Positions 22,801-33,102 of a DNA stretch of 64,000 bases are shown piece after piece. This DNA is from Cyclaneusma minus (Eukaryota; Ascomycota; Leotiomycetes; Marthamycetales; Marthamycetaceae). Made by a program: the position numbers and the translations under genes. Under the pieces are notes generated by a model. The model worked only from the letters and a program-made list of their open reading frames with translations. It was not told the DNA's origin and did not search any database. The stretch spans positions 310,001 through 374,000 of the forward strand of contig JAKZHN010000014.1 of NCBI GenBank assembly GCA_037179335.1, read 5' to 3'. The first letter of the stretch is position 1; each line of letters opens with the position of its first letter.

Positions 22801-24729
22801 AACACAGCAGCTACATACAGAGAGTGGCTGGATCATAAACCATCGAGCATGCTGGTGAAGCATCTCTACCGTGGTTACGACGAAGTAGGGGACGATGTTC
22901 CTCATTTGTCACTAACGCGGGTTTCCAGACGCACTGATTTCCTTCATGAGATCCCCAGCTCTAACACCCCGCCCTCAGAGAAGCCATATTCCTATGTGGC
23001 ACCAGTGGCGTCGTGTACAATTGACAGCTTGACATTTTCGCAGCTCCAGTTGTCTAGGCTCATACCCTCCATCGAACATCGCCTCGGAGTCTACCTACTT
23101 GCATCTCATTTGAACACAACGATTCTTTCACCCCTACACTTTCCAAACCTCGATCTCCTTGTCACTGCAATCAGTGCCAATAGTGCGTGCGAGCAAGGGA
23201 ACTACCAACGTCTCGAGTTTCTCGGAGACTCCCTCCTCAAGTTTTGTATCTGCGTGCAACTTACAGCAATCTATCCCTTGTATACAGAGTCATATCTGTC
23301 AAAGGCTAGGGACCATTTTGTTTCCAATGCACGACTTGCATATACGGCTATTGAGCTCGGTTTGGACAAGTACATTCTCCTGAAAACCTTCACTGGTGTA
23401 AAATGGCGGCCTCTCTATGCCAACGATGTCCTCTCACAGCCAAAGGACAAGAAACGTGAGATCTCAAGTAAAATACTTGCAGACGTTGTTGAAGCACTCA
23501 TTGGAGCGTCCTACGTGGCCGGGGGCATTCCACAGGCCTTGCAGTGTTTGAAGATATTTCTGCCACAACTTGAGTGGTTGCCGCTAAGCGAACGACGGGA
23601 AACCCTTTTCAATGCTGCTCCAGCTTCTCTCCCACTGCCTTCGACTCTCGAGCCCCTGGAATCTCTTCTCGGGTACAATTTTGAAAGACCAAGTCTCTTA
23701 GTCGAGGCGCTCACACATTCTTCTTGCCCCTCCGGTCACGGCTCCCTCGAGAGACTAGAGTTTCTTGGAGATACGGTGTTGGACAACATCATTGTGTCGA
23801 CCATAAACACAGCCGAAATCGAGCTGACAGTCCCGGAAATGCACTTATTGCGCACCGCTCTCGTCAATGCCGATTTCCTAGCTTTCACTTGCATGTCCTT
23901 CTCCATCTCGCAAGACAGCGGACGTGTCGTTTCCGAAGGAAGAGGAGAGTCGATGTGCTTCAAAGGAGTCACGGAATTCGTCGACATGCCGCTGTGGAAG
24001 TTCATGCGTCACGACAGTGCCAAGATTGCGGATGTTGAAAAGGAGACACAAAGGAGCTTTCTCGAACTTCGAGAGTCGATCAAAGCTGCTATAGAAGAGG
24101 GAGACGAGTACCCGTGGTATTTGCTGGCGAGGCTGCAGGCTAAGAAGTTCTATTCCGATGTTGTTGAGTCAGTGCTCGGCGCGCTCTGGGTAGACAGCGG
24201 GAGTAGCGAGACTTGTAAAGAATTGCTGGAAAAGATGGGTATTTTGCGTTACGCGAGGCGCCTGCTTGAGCTTTTGAGGGGTGCGAAAGAAAGAGGCATC
24301 GCCGATCGAGCGGCTCTGCTAAGGCATCCGAGGGAGGCCATGGGGATTTTGGCTGGGACAAGGACTGTTAAGTACGTGATTGGCGTTGGAGTGGATGAAA
24401 GTGAATTTCCCGGTGGGCAGGCATCTGGTGGTGATGTTGCGATGCCAGATGCTCCAGATGCTAGCACAGAGGGTAAAATAGCTTTCACGTGCCAAGTTTT
24501 TGTGGGCGAGGAAGAGATTGTCAAGGTTTATGAAAGACTGAGCAAGGAAGAGGTGAAGACTAAAGCTGCTGATGCGGCGGTGCGTCTTTTGAAGGAGAGG
24601 CTGACTGTGGATGGCAACAAGCCACAAACTGTAGAGTGCGATGGCCTTAATGTCATGGATGTTGATGTTATGGATGTTGACATCGAGGTGGGCGAAAGCA
24701 GCACGAGTGATGATACAGTGGGTTTGTGA
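19856..24729 (+). CDS. dcl2: Dicer-like protein 2 (RNA interference)
   Basis: Five exons: 19856-20026, 20073-20101, 20313-20361, 20416-20668, 20753-24729; 1492 residues. Domains in order: DExD/H helicase with Walker A MDTGTGKTH (about residue 58) and DEAH (about 166-169); helicase C with LVATSVLEEGIDVP (about 478) and QRRGRAR (about 510); Dicer dimerisation/DUF283 domain (about 580-665); RNase IIIa with LEFLGDSLLK (about 989) and DVVEALIGA (about 1075); RNase IIIb with LEFLGDTVLD (about 1170) and DVVESVLGA (about 1302); a weak dsRBD-like tail (about 1409-1452). All acidic catalytic positions that I can place are intact. No PAZ domain is evident, as in fungal Dicers. It should cut double-stranded RNA from viruses, transposons and inverted repeats into small RNAs. 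The overall architecture favours DCL2 over the longer DCL1 type. Confidence 0.93.
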
Positions 24730-24992
24730 CAAGTCAGGCCATTGTGACAGTGGCACACATTTTCTACCATTACTCAGAGGTTATGCTAAGGTTTCTTGGG
24801 CTGAGCAGCAAAGCTTTCACGAGGAAGCTGAAGAAGAGATGGTGGATCCGAATAAGCTCAAATTCAGACTGGATAAATAGATACATGAAGTGTCGGTTGA
24901 AGAATTATAAGTCCCCCCTGCTTTTGTGTGTCTACCACTGGTTCAACTACTCCCAAACTCATCCTTCCTACTGGTGGCTCAGCAAGAAGCGC

Positions 24993-26322
24993 TTAGCAGG
25001 AAACGCCATCTGGAACGCCTTCGCAGTCCTCAAAGCTCGAGCCGCCACTGATGTCAACGTCCCAGGACCAGTCGGAGCAAGCATCGTCGGCACACAAGAT
25101 GTAGATGGGTGTAGCGTCGTCCGCAACGGTTCCCGTGACCCCGCTAACAGTAAGACCCGTAATAGGCACGCCATCGGTGGGAGTACCTGTGGGGCTGCCG
25201 TTTTCGTAGTCCTGTTCAATGACAATGCCGTAGTCAGTGATGTCTTCGAGCGTGATATCCTTCCAGGTAACTCCAGAGACCGAGCCGGTAGCGTCGTAGA
25301 TGGTCTTGATGCGGAGGCCATTCTCGGAGTTGGACACGGTGGAGGATTCGAAGAGAACAGTTTCAACCGTGTTATCGTCTCGGCCACCAACGGAACCGAT
25401 GGACAGACCATGGCCACCAGAGCAAGACCCGCCGGTAAAGGTGATGCCAGTTCCAGAGTTAATCGCAACGCAGTCGTCCTGATTCTTCACGGTAGCCCCT
25501 GAGATCGTGATATCGCTACTTTCTCCAATATCGAATGCGTCGGTGTTATGGCCCAGGTCCCCGTCATCGCCATCAGAGTCATCGATCGTCACATCCGAGA
25601 TAGTCAAGCTGGACGAGCCGTCGATGGAGAAGCACTGGACAGGCGTGTTCTTGATATTCAACCCAGTGACGCTTCCTCCATCAACATCGTGAAGGTAGAA
25701 GAACTTGGGCTTCGTGACACCACCGTTGGATCCTTCTCCATCCCCTTGAGGCACGTTAGTAACCTAGCGTACTTCAGAATCCGGGGAACACTTGGACATA
25801 CACCACTGCTCTCCGCCACCGTTGATGACATGGTCGTCCGTGCCAGAAACGGTAATGTCGCTGCCAGAGATCGAAATAAGGGGGCCGGACCACTCCTCGT
25901 AGCCGAAGGTCGTCTCGCCCGAGAAGATGACACTGGTGCCATCTCCCAAGTCGGTCAAGTCGAGTGTGGTACCAGATGGCACAGCAATGTTCTGGACGGG
26001 GTATCAGCAGCTAGTCCAGCAGCTCTTAACATGACCGAGGTCTATTCAGGGGTCAAGATTGACCCCCACGACAACGACCTGTTTGCGGATGCTTCTGACT
26101 TACGTCGAGGACAATAGTAGAGCACTCGGTCTGCGAGGCGCTGGCCTCCGAGGCATCGGTGAAAGTGCAGCTGTCACGCTTGGCAAGCTTGGCTCTGACT
26201 TCCTCGAGGTTGGGAGCAGCGGTGGGCATAGGAGCAGCTTCCGGAGCTGGAGCAGCAGAGACCAAAAGAGCGCCAGCGCTGAGGGTGAGGGCAAGCCCCA
26301 AATTGGCATTCAAGTGAACCAT
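24993..26322 (-). CDS. Secreted endopolygalacturonase (GH28)
   Basis: Three exons (minus): 26322-26104, 25991-25802, 25744-24993; 386 residues. It has a signal peptide (MVHLNANLGLALTLSAGALLVSAA) and then a propeptide ending in LAKR before DSCTF, a Kex2-type site usual in fungal endo-PGs. The parallel beta-helix carries all four GH28 active-site motifs: NTDAFD (about residue 203), QDDCVAI (about 225), GGHGLSIG (about 247) and RIKT (about 281). It hydrolyses alpha-1,4 linkages of homogalacturonan outside the cell. The middle intron was placed so that the family motif EQWWDGEGSNGG is restored. It is transcribed away from the pectin methylesterase gene 1.7 kb upstream; that enzyme's product is the polygalacturonase's preferred substrate. 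Confidence 0.95.
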
Positions 26323-26984
26323 GTTGAAGAAAAGAGCGGCAAAGTGTGGGAGAGGAAAAAGAAGGAAGGAATTCAGGAAGGAATTCGTAGACAAAGTAGC
26401 TTGCTATGCTCTCAGAAGAATGAGAGAAGATGGAAAGACTTGATATAGTAGTTGAAGTACAAGCACAAACCTCTAGTCAGGAGCCGTTATGGGTCTGGCA
26501 TGGGGATCACAGGGAATTCATCACCTCTCGTCGAGCGGTTTTGGATTGAAAGACTCTGGTATTCTTGCGAGCAGACATAGGCTGACCGGGGGTACGTAAG
26601 GGGCGCAGTGATTGGTGGAATTGAGCAGTACGTCCAGGGTGGTGGTGAGTTTCGAGTGGCCGCTTTGGGCGTCCTGGAAGCTTTTCGGGATGCCAAACGT
26701 GCAGCTGGAAGTCCTGTCGACACGATGCAAAGTTGGTCCGAAACGCACGGCCACAGGGCCATCACGGTGGAGACTGAGCCCATCAATGGGATCCACACAA
26801 TGGGATTCTTGAGAATCCAGTTATTTTCTCACATAAGAAGATGCTGAGTGGGGACATAACCTTGCTGCCGCGAATCGCTTAATATCCGCGACATTAGGAT
26901 ACATGTATGATATGTAATGAAATGCCCTGCCAAGCTGCCCTCGCTGTCGCATGCCAGCTTGAAGCTTCCTTGCCCTGCCCTTTG

Positions 26985-27118
26985 AAATTTGAATATAATT
27001 ATAATAGTGAATTGCAGCTAATATAATATAAACTCTATAAAAGGCTTTATAATTGGGAAACTTAAATGGCTAGATAAAGATTAATTAGGGCTACTTATAG
27101 CATTAAAAATCGCTACAC
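26985..27118. repeat. Short AT-rich patch, possible RIP relic
   Basis: About 130 bases of strongly AT-rich sequence (ATAATTATAATAG, AATATAATATAAAC) in a GC-balanced surrounding. The surviving C bases are mostly in GC or GCT/GCA words, the same pattern as the large AT-rich block at 43030-45225. Confidence 0.35.
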
Positions 27119-27941
27119 GTAGTGTCTCGGCCTGAAAAATGAGTTTCCTTGGCCGCCTCCGCCTCCAGAGCTTGGGCTACATTGATTCTGTTGATCAGAC
27201 AAAGCTGAAGAATGATCTGACCCTCGACGACCGCGGGACAGACAGTCGCCACGCGTCGCAGAGCACGGCCGAGATCCGTCCAAGCCAGGCCCATCGTCAC
27301 TTTGCAGATACCTGCCGGCATATCACTTTCCGCCGCAAACAAAATGTCCGGAAGCTGGGCGTCAAATTAAGCACTGGCTGCCACCGTTATTGGCGGAAAG
27401 TTTGAGGGCGCCACACCCGCATCCTCGGGAAGCTTGAATCTTTGTCTCTCCCGCATCTCCGATCTCAGACATGCCTCCACTTGCAATATACGAGCTAATG
27501 CGATGCCTTGTAGAGATTCAAGGCCCCTCAACCCCCTGGATCTCCTGTACTTGAAACAATGAGAAGCCCTACATGTAATCGGCCTACAGTGCCTCCATCC
27601 GAGCCCCACGTGTAGGATCTGGACCCAGTAGAGTCTCGCAGTTGACTAGACCAAAGCCCCCCTGCATGCAGAAAACGCTTGCACCATTCATGAATTCCTC
27701 CGCTGTCTGTCACTTCTGCGTATCATATCCTTATTCAGCTAGGACTCTGTCTTCTGTTTCTTGGGAATTCGCGCCAATCAGCCGCTCCGTGCGTCTGAGA
27801 CGAAACAAACATGGATGCTACTATACTGCACAAGCCTAGTGCCTACGTATACTCGTTCCTTCGGTCTAGGATCGCTGGCCGTTTTGTTTGTCCTCGAATC
27901 CGAGGTGCTTTTGTTTTGTCTCAAGCCTTCTGTTTCTGATC

Positions 27942-27951
27942 TTTAAATAAG
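27942..27951 (+). promoter_or_regulatory. TATA-like element before the pectin methylesterase gene
   Basis: TTTAAATAAG lies about 85 bases before the start codon, followed by a C/T-rich stretch (27960-28015) typical of fungal core promoters. Confidence 0.35.
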
Positions 27952-28034
27952 TTTGGTCATCCCACTTTCTTTTCGCCAACCAAACCCTCCCACCTTCCAT
28001 TCTTGTATCCTGCTTTTGTTATTCTCCGTTCATT

Positions 28035-29126
28035 ATGCATTCGTTCATTGCTTTCACCACCTTTATTGCCTCTGTGCTGGCACAAGGAACCACTGTGCCC
28101 TCAGGGGCTCTCACAGTTGGAGATGGCGGAGATTACTCTACCGTATGCTTTCCCTTTTCCGTTCTTGTCTGAATGATACTCAAACCTTCTCCAGGTCTCA
28201 GAGGCCGTTGCTGCTCTAGACACATCGACTACAGATGCCCAGACTATCTTCATCTATGCTGGCACCTACGAGGAACAAGTCTACATTCCCGAACTTGCCG
28301 GTCCTCTGACCGTCTACGGCTACACCAAGGACACCAGCTCCTACACAGGAAACACAGTGACCATTACTGCTGGCAAGGGCCTCGTCGACGAGGACGACGA
28401 TGATGAAACCGCAACTGTGCGCAACTGGTCGCCCAACAGCAGGTGAGTTACAAATATCTCGTTCTCTACTGTCAACGGACCCGTAGCTAAGACATCTGTA
28501 GTTTCTACAATCTCAACATCGAGAACACCTACGGAGAAGGCTCGCAAGCCCTCGCCCTTTCCGCCTATGCCACCAACCAAGGCTACTACGGTGTCGGACT
28601 CTACGGCTACCAAGACACGCTTCTAGCCGAGACCGGGAACCAGGTGTACGCCCAGTCCTACATCGAGGGCGCCGTCGACTTCATCTTCGGCCAGGAAGCC
28701 ACCGCCTGGTTCGATTCCTGCACCATTGCTGTGATCCGCGAACAAGGTACCATAACCGCCAGCGGCCGCCCAAGCGAGGACAGCGACAGCTATTACGTGA
28801 TCAACAAGTCCACCGTCCAAGCTGCCGATGGCTACGACATTGGCGAGGGCACCGTCTACCTCGGCCGCCCCTGGTCTGAGTATGCGCGTGTGGCCTTCCA
28901 GTACACCGAGATGAGCGATGTCATCGCCAGCGTCGGCTGGGAAGAGTGGAGCACCAGCGAGCCCAACACCGAGTATGTTACCCTCGCGGAGTACGACAAC
29001 AGCGGCGAGGGATGTGAGGGTACCAGAGCCAGCTTCGCTACTACTTTGAGCGAGGCCATCGACATCACCGACATTCTGGGAAGCGACTATGCCGACTGGG
29101 TTGACACCAGCTACTTGTCGTCGTAG
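28035..29126 (+). CDS. Secreted pectin methylesterase (CE8)
   Basis: Three exons: 28035-28142, 28195-28442, 28502-29126; 326 residues. A short signal peptide (MHSFIAFTTFIASVLA) precedes a right-handed beta-helix. Family motifs: GTYEEQVYIP (about 61-70), YGYQDTL (about 151-157), GAVDFIFG with the catalytic Asp (about 175-182), and LGRPWSEY (about 238-245). It removes methyl groups from homogalacturonan in plant cell walls, producing the de-esterified pectin that endopolygalacturonases cut. Length is normal for fungal enzymes. With the divergent GH28 gene it forms a two-gene pectin-degrading module. Confidence 0.95.
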
Positions 29127-29513
29127 AGATTCTAGGAGGTAATGGTCTGTGACTAGTCTGTAGGGGGTTTCTTGGGTTAGGGGTGTGTTTGATGTTGTAA
29201 ATAGTTACATTCTTCGCTTCACAGTATTTGATCTGTACATAGTTTCAAGACTTCTGGCAGAAATCGATGATGTTCTCGCCGCTTTTTGATACTGTTACCG
29301 ATCTAGTGCTGGGTTCTCCTTTACTCCCGCTTATTCAGTTTGTTCCTCCCTATTAACATCCGCATAAATAGGCCCAAGGGCGAATGTTCTTGGCTACCTA
29401 AGCAATGACTGGATGAGGTCCATTACCGGACCTCTGGGCGTTTCCTCTCCTCGCTCGCTACTCCTTTTCCACTGTCCAGTTTTGGTGTCGCGTGTGTGCC
29501 CACCGTTAAACAA
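29127..29513. other. Convergent 3' flanks
   Basis: Nothing recognisable beyond likely 3' untranslated sequence of the pectin methylesterase gene. Confidence 0.4.
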
Positions 29514-30260
29514 TCATGGTACCGGATGTGTGCAAGTATCTTTGCCTTTGGCACAGCGTTGGCCCGTATTATTGTCCGTGAGGGGCTCAATGATCGCATG
29601 CCCATTCGTTATGCAGTAAGCTACGGGCGGCTGATTGCATAGGTGACTGATAGAGCTTTGAATCCCCGTAGTGTTGGTAAGAAAGCGTCGGTAAATATTT
29701 TCCATATTCCAGTCCCTGGGATTGAGAGTAAGCTCTAGTAAAAACCAGAGCTTTCCTCGATTGAAAGCGCTGCGGTGGTCACCCCCCTCGCATATAGCAT
29801 TGACATTGGTACAGTTGCCGCGTCGTGACGTTCTGACAAGAGGGTTGTCTGTCGTCGCTGGCACAGTATAGCAGGTACTAAAATCATGGAAGAAGTACGC
29901 TGTTTTGAGCTCGGCGAAAGATGTGATATTGACAGAGCCAGAGAGGCTGACAATCCACCGAATAAACATTTCTTTCGAGAATTCTGGTCCTTTGTCGAAG
30001 ACGACCCAGGGTCGTATCCATGCAGAATTCTCATTGACACGGAAAATTAATTTCTTTTGAGGTCGAGGCTTCGGTCTTCGGATGATTGCATTGGATTTTG
30101 GCTCGAATGGATTTGGTATGCCACGACCCTTGAACTGATATAGATCTCGAGATGGAATCGGAGACAAAGGTTGAAGAGGTTTAGTAATCGAAGGACCTCG
30201 AGGTTTTGTATCCTCGGTGTAGGGTTTGTCGCTGATGGAGGGTGCATTCTTTGGTTTCAT
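29514..30260 (-). CDS. Hypothetical protein, single exon
   Basis: An uninterrupted ATG-started frame of 248 residues that I do not recognise. The first 70 residues are Pro/Lys-rich and look disordered (KPRGPSITKPLQPLSPIPSRD, KPRPQKK). The remainder contains folded-looking hydrophobic stretches (NENSAWIRPWVVFDKG, EMFIRWIVSLSGSVNITSF, LKTAYFFHDFSTCYTV) and six cysteines. There is no signal peptide, and no transmembrane segment is evident. Length and composition are better than most antisense ORFs here, but without homologues I cannot exclude a gene relic. It sits between the pectin methylesterase and the Cys-rich GPI protein gene. Confidence 0.4.
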   Translation of the reverse strand: MKPKNAPSISDKPYTEDTKPRGPSITKPLQPLSPIPSRDLYQFKGRGIPNPFEPKSNAIIRRPKPRPQKKLIFRVNENSAWIRPWVVFDKGPEFSKEMFIRWIVSLSGSVNITSFAELKTAYFFHDFSTCYTVPATTDNPLVRTSRRGNCTNVNAICEGGDHRSAFNRGKLWFLLELTLNPRDWNMENIYRRFLTNTTGIQSSISHLCNQPPVAYCITNGHAIIEPLTDNNTGQRCAKGKDTCTHPVP

Positions 30261-30648
30261 CTCTGGCAGAGAGACAGAGATTCGACATCGTAGTTAAATA
30301 AAGAACTGACCATCCAGAGCTATAATAGTTGCAACATGTTAGTTGTGGAGTCAATATATAAAATCACTATAGCCGAGCTGTCATCCCATTCTTCCGCTAG
30401 AAAGTAGAATTCACTGTGCCACTCCTAACTCACCTAAGCCCCCTATTTTCCACAGCACAAATGCAATCCCCTGATTAGATAGATCCCTGGGTATCGTTCT
30501 CGCAATGCCGCTTCAACGCTTGAAGTATGGAAAAAGGCAACGCATATGCTTTTCGGTAAATGCAAAAATAAGCTCCCATCCATCATGAATCCACAAATCA
30601 TGCAGCTGCGTTCCCTATCCCACCACCTCAGTCCTACCCCCACACAAG
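30261..30648. other. Intergenic stretch
   Basis: About 390 bases: 5' flank of the hypothetical gene and 3' flank of the Cys-rich gene, both on the minus strand. Nothing else seen. Confidence 0.4.
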
Positions 30649-32283
30649 CTACCAACCCCTAGCAAGAGTAAATCCTGCGTAAAGCACCAACCACATCCCC
30701 CAACCTTCCATCCCTTCTCCCACACTCCTCGTTCCAGCACTACTAGCATCAGCCTTGGACTGCACCGCAGTCACTCCCGCCCCCGTAGTCGTGCATAGCG
30801 TCCCCGAGCCACAGACAAAGCCCGAAGGACAGCAGTCACCGCCCAGCGTCGCAGCACAGCTAAACCAGCCACTAGCACAAGTACTAGAAGCCGTCGTCGT
30901 CGCGCTAGCCGTTACGGGAATCACAATTGTCTGGCCGCTGCTCACGAGCGTGCTGCTTGACTGGGCGGGACAGGATGTCGTATCGCAGTCGCGGCCGGTG
31001 CGGCAGCACCCGCCTTCGTAATAGGCGGAGCAGGCATAGAAGCCTGTGGGACAGATGGAGTCGGTTGCTGTGCTGGAAGAGGGGGAAGAAGTGGTGCTGA
31101 TGGACGTGGGGCGGATTGGAGCGCTGGCGTCGGAGTTTGAGGTGGTCGTGGAGGTGCTTGAGCTGCTTGATGTGGCACCAGGGGATGTTGGGCAGTCAGT
31201 TGCTCCACAGAGACGCGATGAGGGACAGCACTGAATTAAGGTTAGTGAAGGCCTTGTATAGCATAGGGGTACTTACACCGCCGCCTAGAGAGACTGGACA
31301 AGCTTGATATGAGGGTGAGCATGCCAGAGTAGTTTGAAGTCCTGTACCTACTGACGAGGAGCTTGTTGTAGTGGTCGATGTGCTGCTTTCCGCGGGCGTC
31401 AAAATACTGGTTGAGGTAAGGACCTGAGTCGTTGATGATCCCGCAACGGTAACGATTATTGTTGTTATAACAGTCGTTACGGCAGACGGCTCTATAACGC
31501 CTATGAAATTCAGCATTTGTACGATAGAACCAGAGCCGGGACACAAATACATCCAACGCCCTCACACGAGTAGCCGGGCAGACAGCAGCCCCCACCTTCA
31601 GTATCACTGCATGCTGTATTGCTGCCGCAACTGGTTGCGCCCGAGCATTCTTCGCCGGAAGGACAACATCCTACCGGTCCCAAGCCCGTGTCCGCAACTG
31701 TGAAGCAGACTTCTCCTGAGGCGCAACAAGAATTGGGATAGCCTATGTCACTGCAGCTCTCTGTACCGGTCGGACATTGGTAGCCTCTTCTCTCTAGAGC
31801 TTGGCCTATGTTCCGACGGTCAGACCGTCCCCAGGGGTTGTCGAAAATATCCCTTGATAAGGGGTTGGGGGATTGCTGGTGCAAAGCGTAAGGGGTATGG
31901 TAGGCTATCGACATGGAAAGATTTCGTAACGAAGCACCATCGCCGTCAATGTTTGGCTCTGTCGATGCCTCGAAGAGCTTGTCATGCCCACCACGTTTTG
32001 CCCCCAATGCATCAGCTTCACTCCGGAGATCCTCGAATTGCCAGTATTCGGGGAAGAATTTGGCACCCTCGTCGCTGGTCATTTTCTTCACACCGACAAC
32101 ATTGGGACTAGCCTGTCGATGTCTCTTCAGGGCGTCAATATCCCGTCGCCGATAGATTGCATCCTGGGGCCACGAGGTCGCAAGCGTCTCGTTTGACCGG
32201 CAAGTCTCGGCGGCTGAGGAGGACGGGTTTAGGAATAACAGAAGGGTGGCAGGCAAGCCAAAAACGACAGAGAGTGGTCGCAT
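30649..32283 (-). CDS. Cysteine-rich, Ser/Thr-rich secreted GPI-anchored protein
   Basis: Three exons (minus): 32283-31551, 31500-31277, 31230-30649; 512 residues. Layout: signal peptide (RPLSVVFGLPATLLLFLNPSSSA); a 140-residue polar region with RRRD and RRG basic sites that could be processed; then small cysteine modules of the pattern CC-x3-G/R-x-C (CCASGEVC, CCPSGEEC, CCLPGYSC, CCPSSRLC, CCRTGRDC, CCPSGFVC) separated by Ser/Thr-rich linkers that are probably O-glycosylated. The C-terminus (ADASSAGTRS region, then a hydrophobic tail WGMWLVLYAGFTLA) fits a GPI signal. Such proteins sit in the cell wall or on the plasma membrane; their function is unknown. Intron positions restore the CC modules in frame. 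The gene at 58291 has a similar module. Confidence 0.8.
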
Positions 32284-33102
32284 AGCTTATCAGTGAGCTC
32301 TGTCGACTGCGGGATATGTAGAATTTCAATGCCCTCGAGAGCGATGAAGCGGACTGCAGCTACCAGGTCTTTCGCGATTCGTCTCGGAAGAAGCAGGTCG
32401 TATGAAGCAATATAGACGAAAGAAAGAGAAGAGGATGGAAGCGAAAGGGATATGAAGCTGGACCGCTGATTCACCAGCGGTAAGCGGACGTTACCTTCAA
32501 TGTTTGAGGGCTGATGTGACGATGTCGGCGGACGGTATCTCGGTGGCTGGTAAAATGCGCCCACGCAGGATTTTGCCCTGAGCCGCAACAGTCCAATCAG
32601 AGTAGCGGACTATTGGGCTTCTGAAAGGCCTCCGTCTGTCGTTGTCGTCTGGTGGATCGATTGTCAAGTGTTACACCGCTGTTTATTTGACTATGTCCGT
32701 CCAAAATGTTGCAGCTGATGCCATGAAAATGAGGCAACACTATACTCGCACAGCTTCACGACTGGATACTGAGACATCTGCTCCAAGAATTTGATGTACA
32801 TACTTATAACACAAATTTCATTGCTAGTCCACCCATCCTAGTCCTACCCAGCCCCTATGTACAGGTGCTCACTATATAATCAATACACGCCTTCATCCTC
32901 ACACCTGTCCCTCTTCTCCAAAGAGGCCGCTGACCCCAGAGGCGCTCGATCCCTCGTTGATCATCGATTCCGCATCGCCGACCTGCTTCCTCTCGCTCAC
33001 CTCCCTACTCTTCAGATTCATCTGCCTATATCGTAATCCCAGCGCCAATCCTTGGGACGCTGGTGCAGAGAATCCCGAGACGCCCCTCATGGCTACCGAT
33101 TG
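32284..33102. other. Intergenic stretch
   Basis: About 820 bases: promoter of the Cys-rich gene and 3' flank of the kinase gene. ORFs at 32229-32588 and 32899-33090 have no recognisable features. Confidence 0.4.

Larger units (their letters stand above)
26323..28034. other. Divergent region between the two pectinase genes
   Basis: About 1.7 kb without a supported gene. The polygalacturonase side has a TATA-like CTATATCA at about 26440 in reverse complement. An AT-rich patch lies at about 26985-27118. ORFs 26487-26847 and 27139-27405 look accidental. Shared pectin-responsive elements would be expected here, but I cannot name a site with confidence. Confidence 0.45.

Noticed and set aside
24726..25502. 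258-residue plus-strand ORF
   Set aside because: It is antisense to the endopolygalacturonase, whose active-site motifs prove the minus strand is coding.
28700..28720. tRNA B-box-like GGTTCGATTCC
   Set aside because: It lies inside the pectin methylesterase reading frame and no cloverleaf can be drawn around it.
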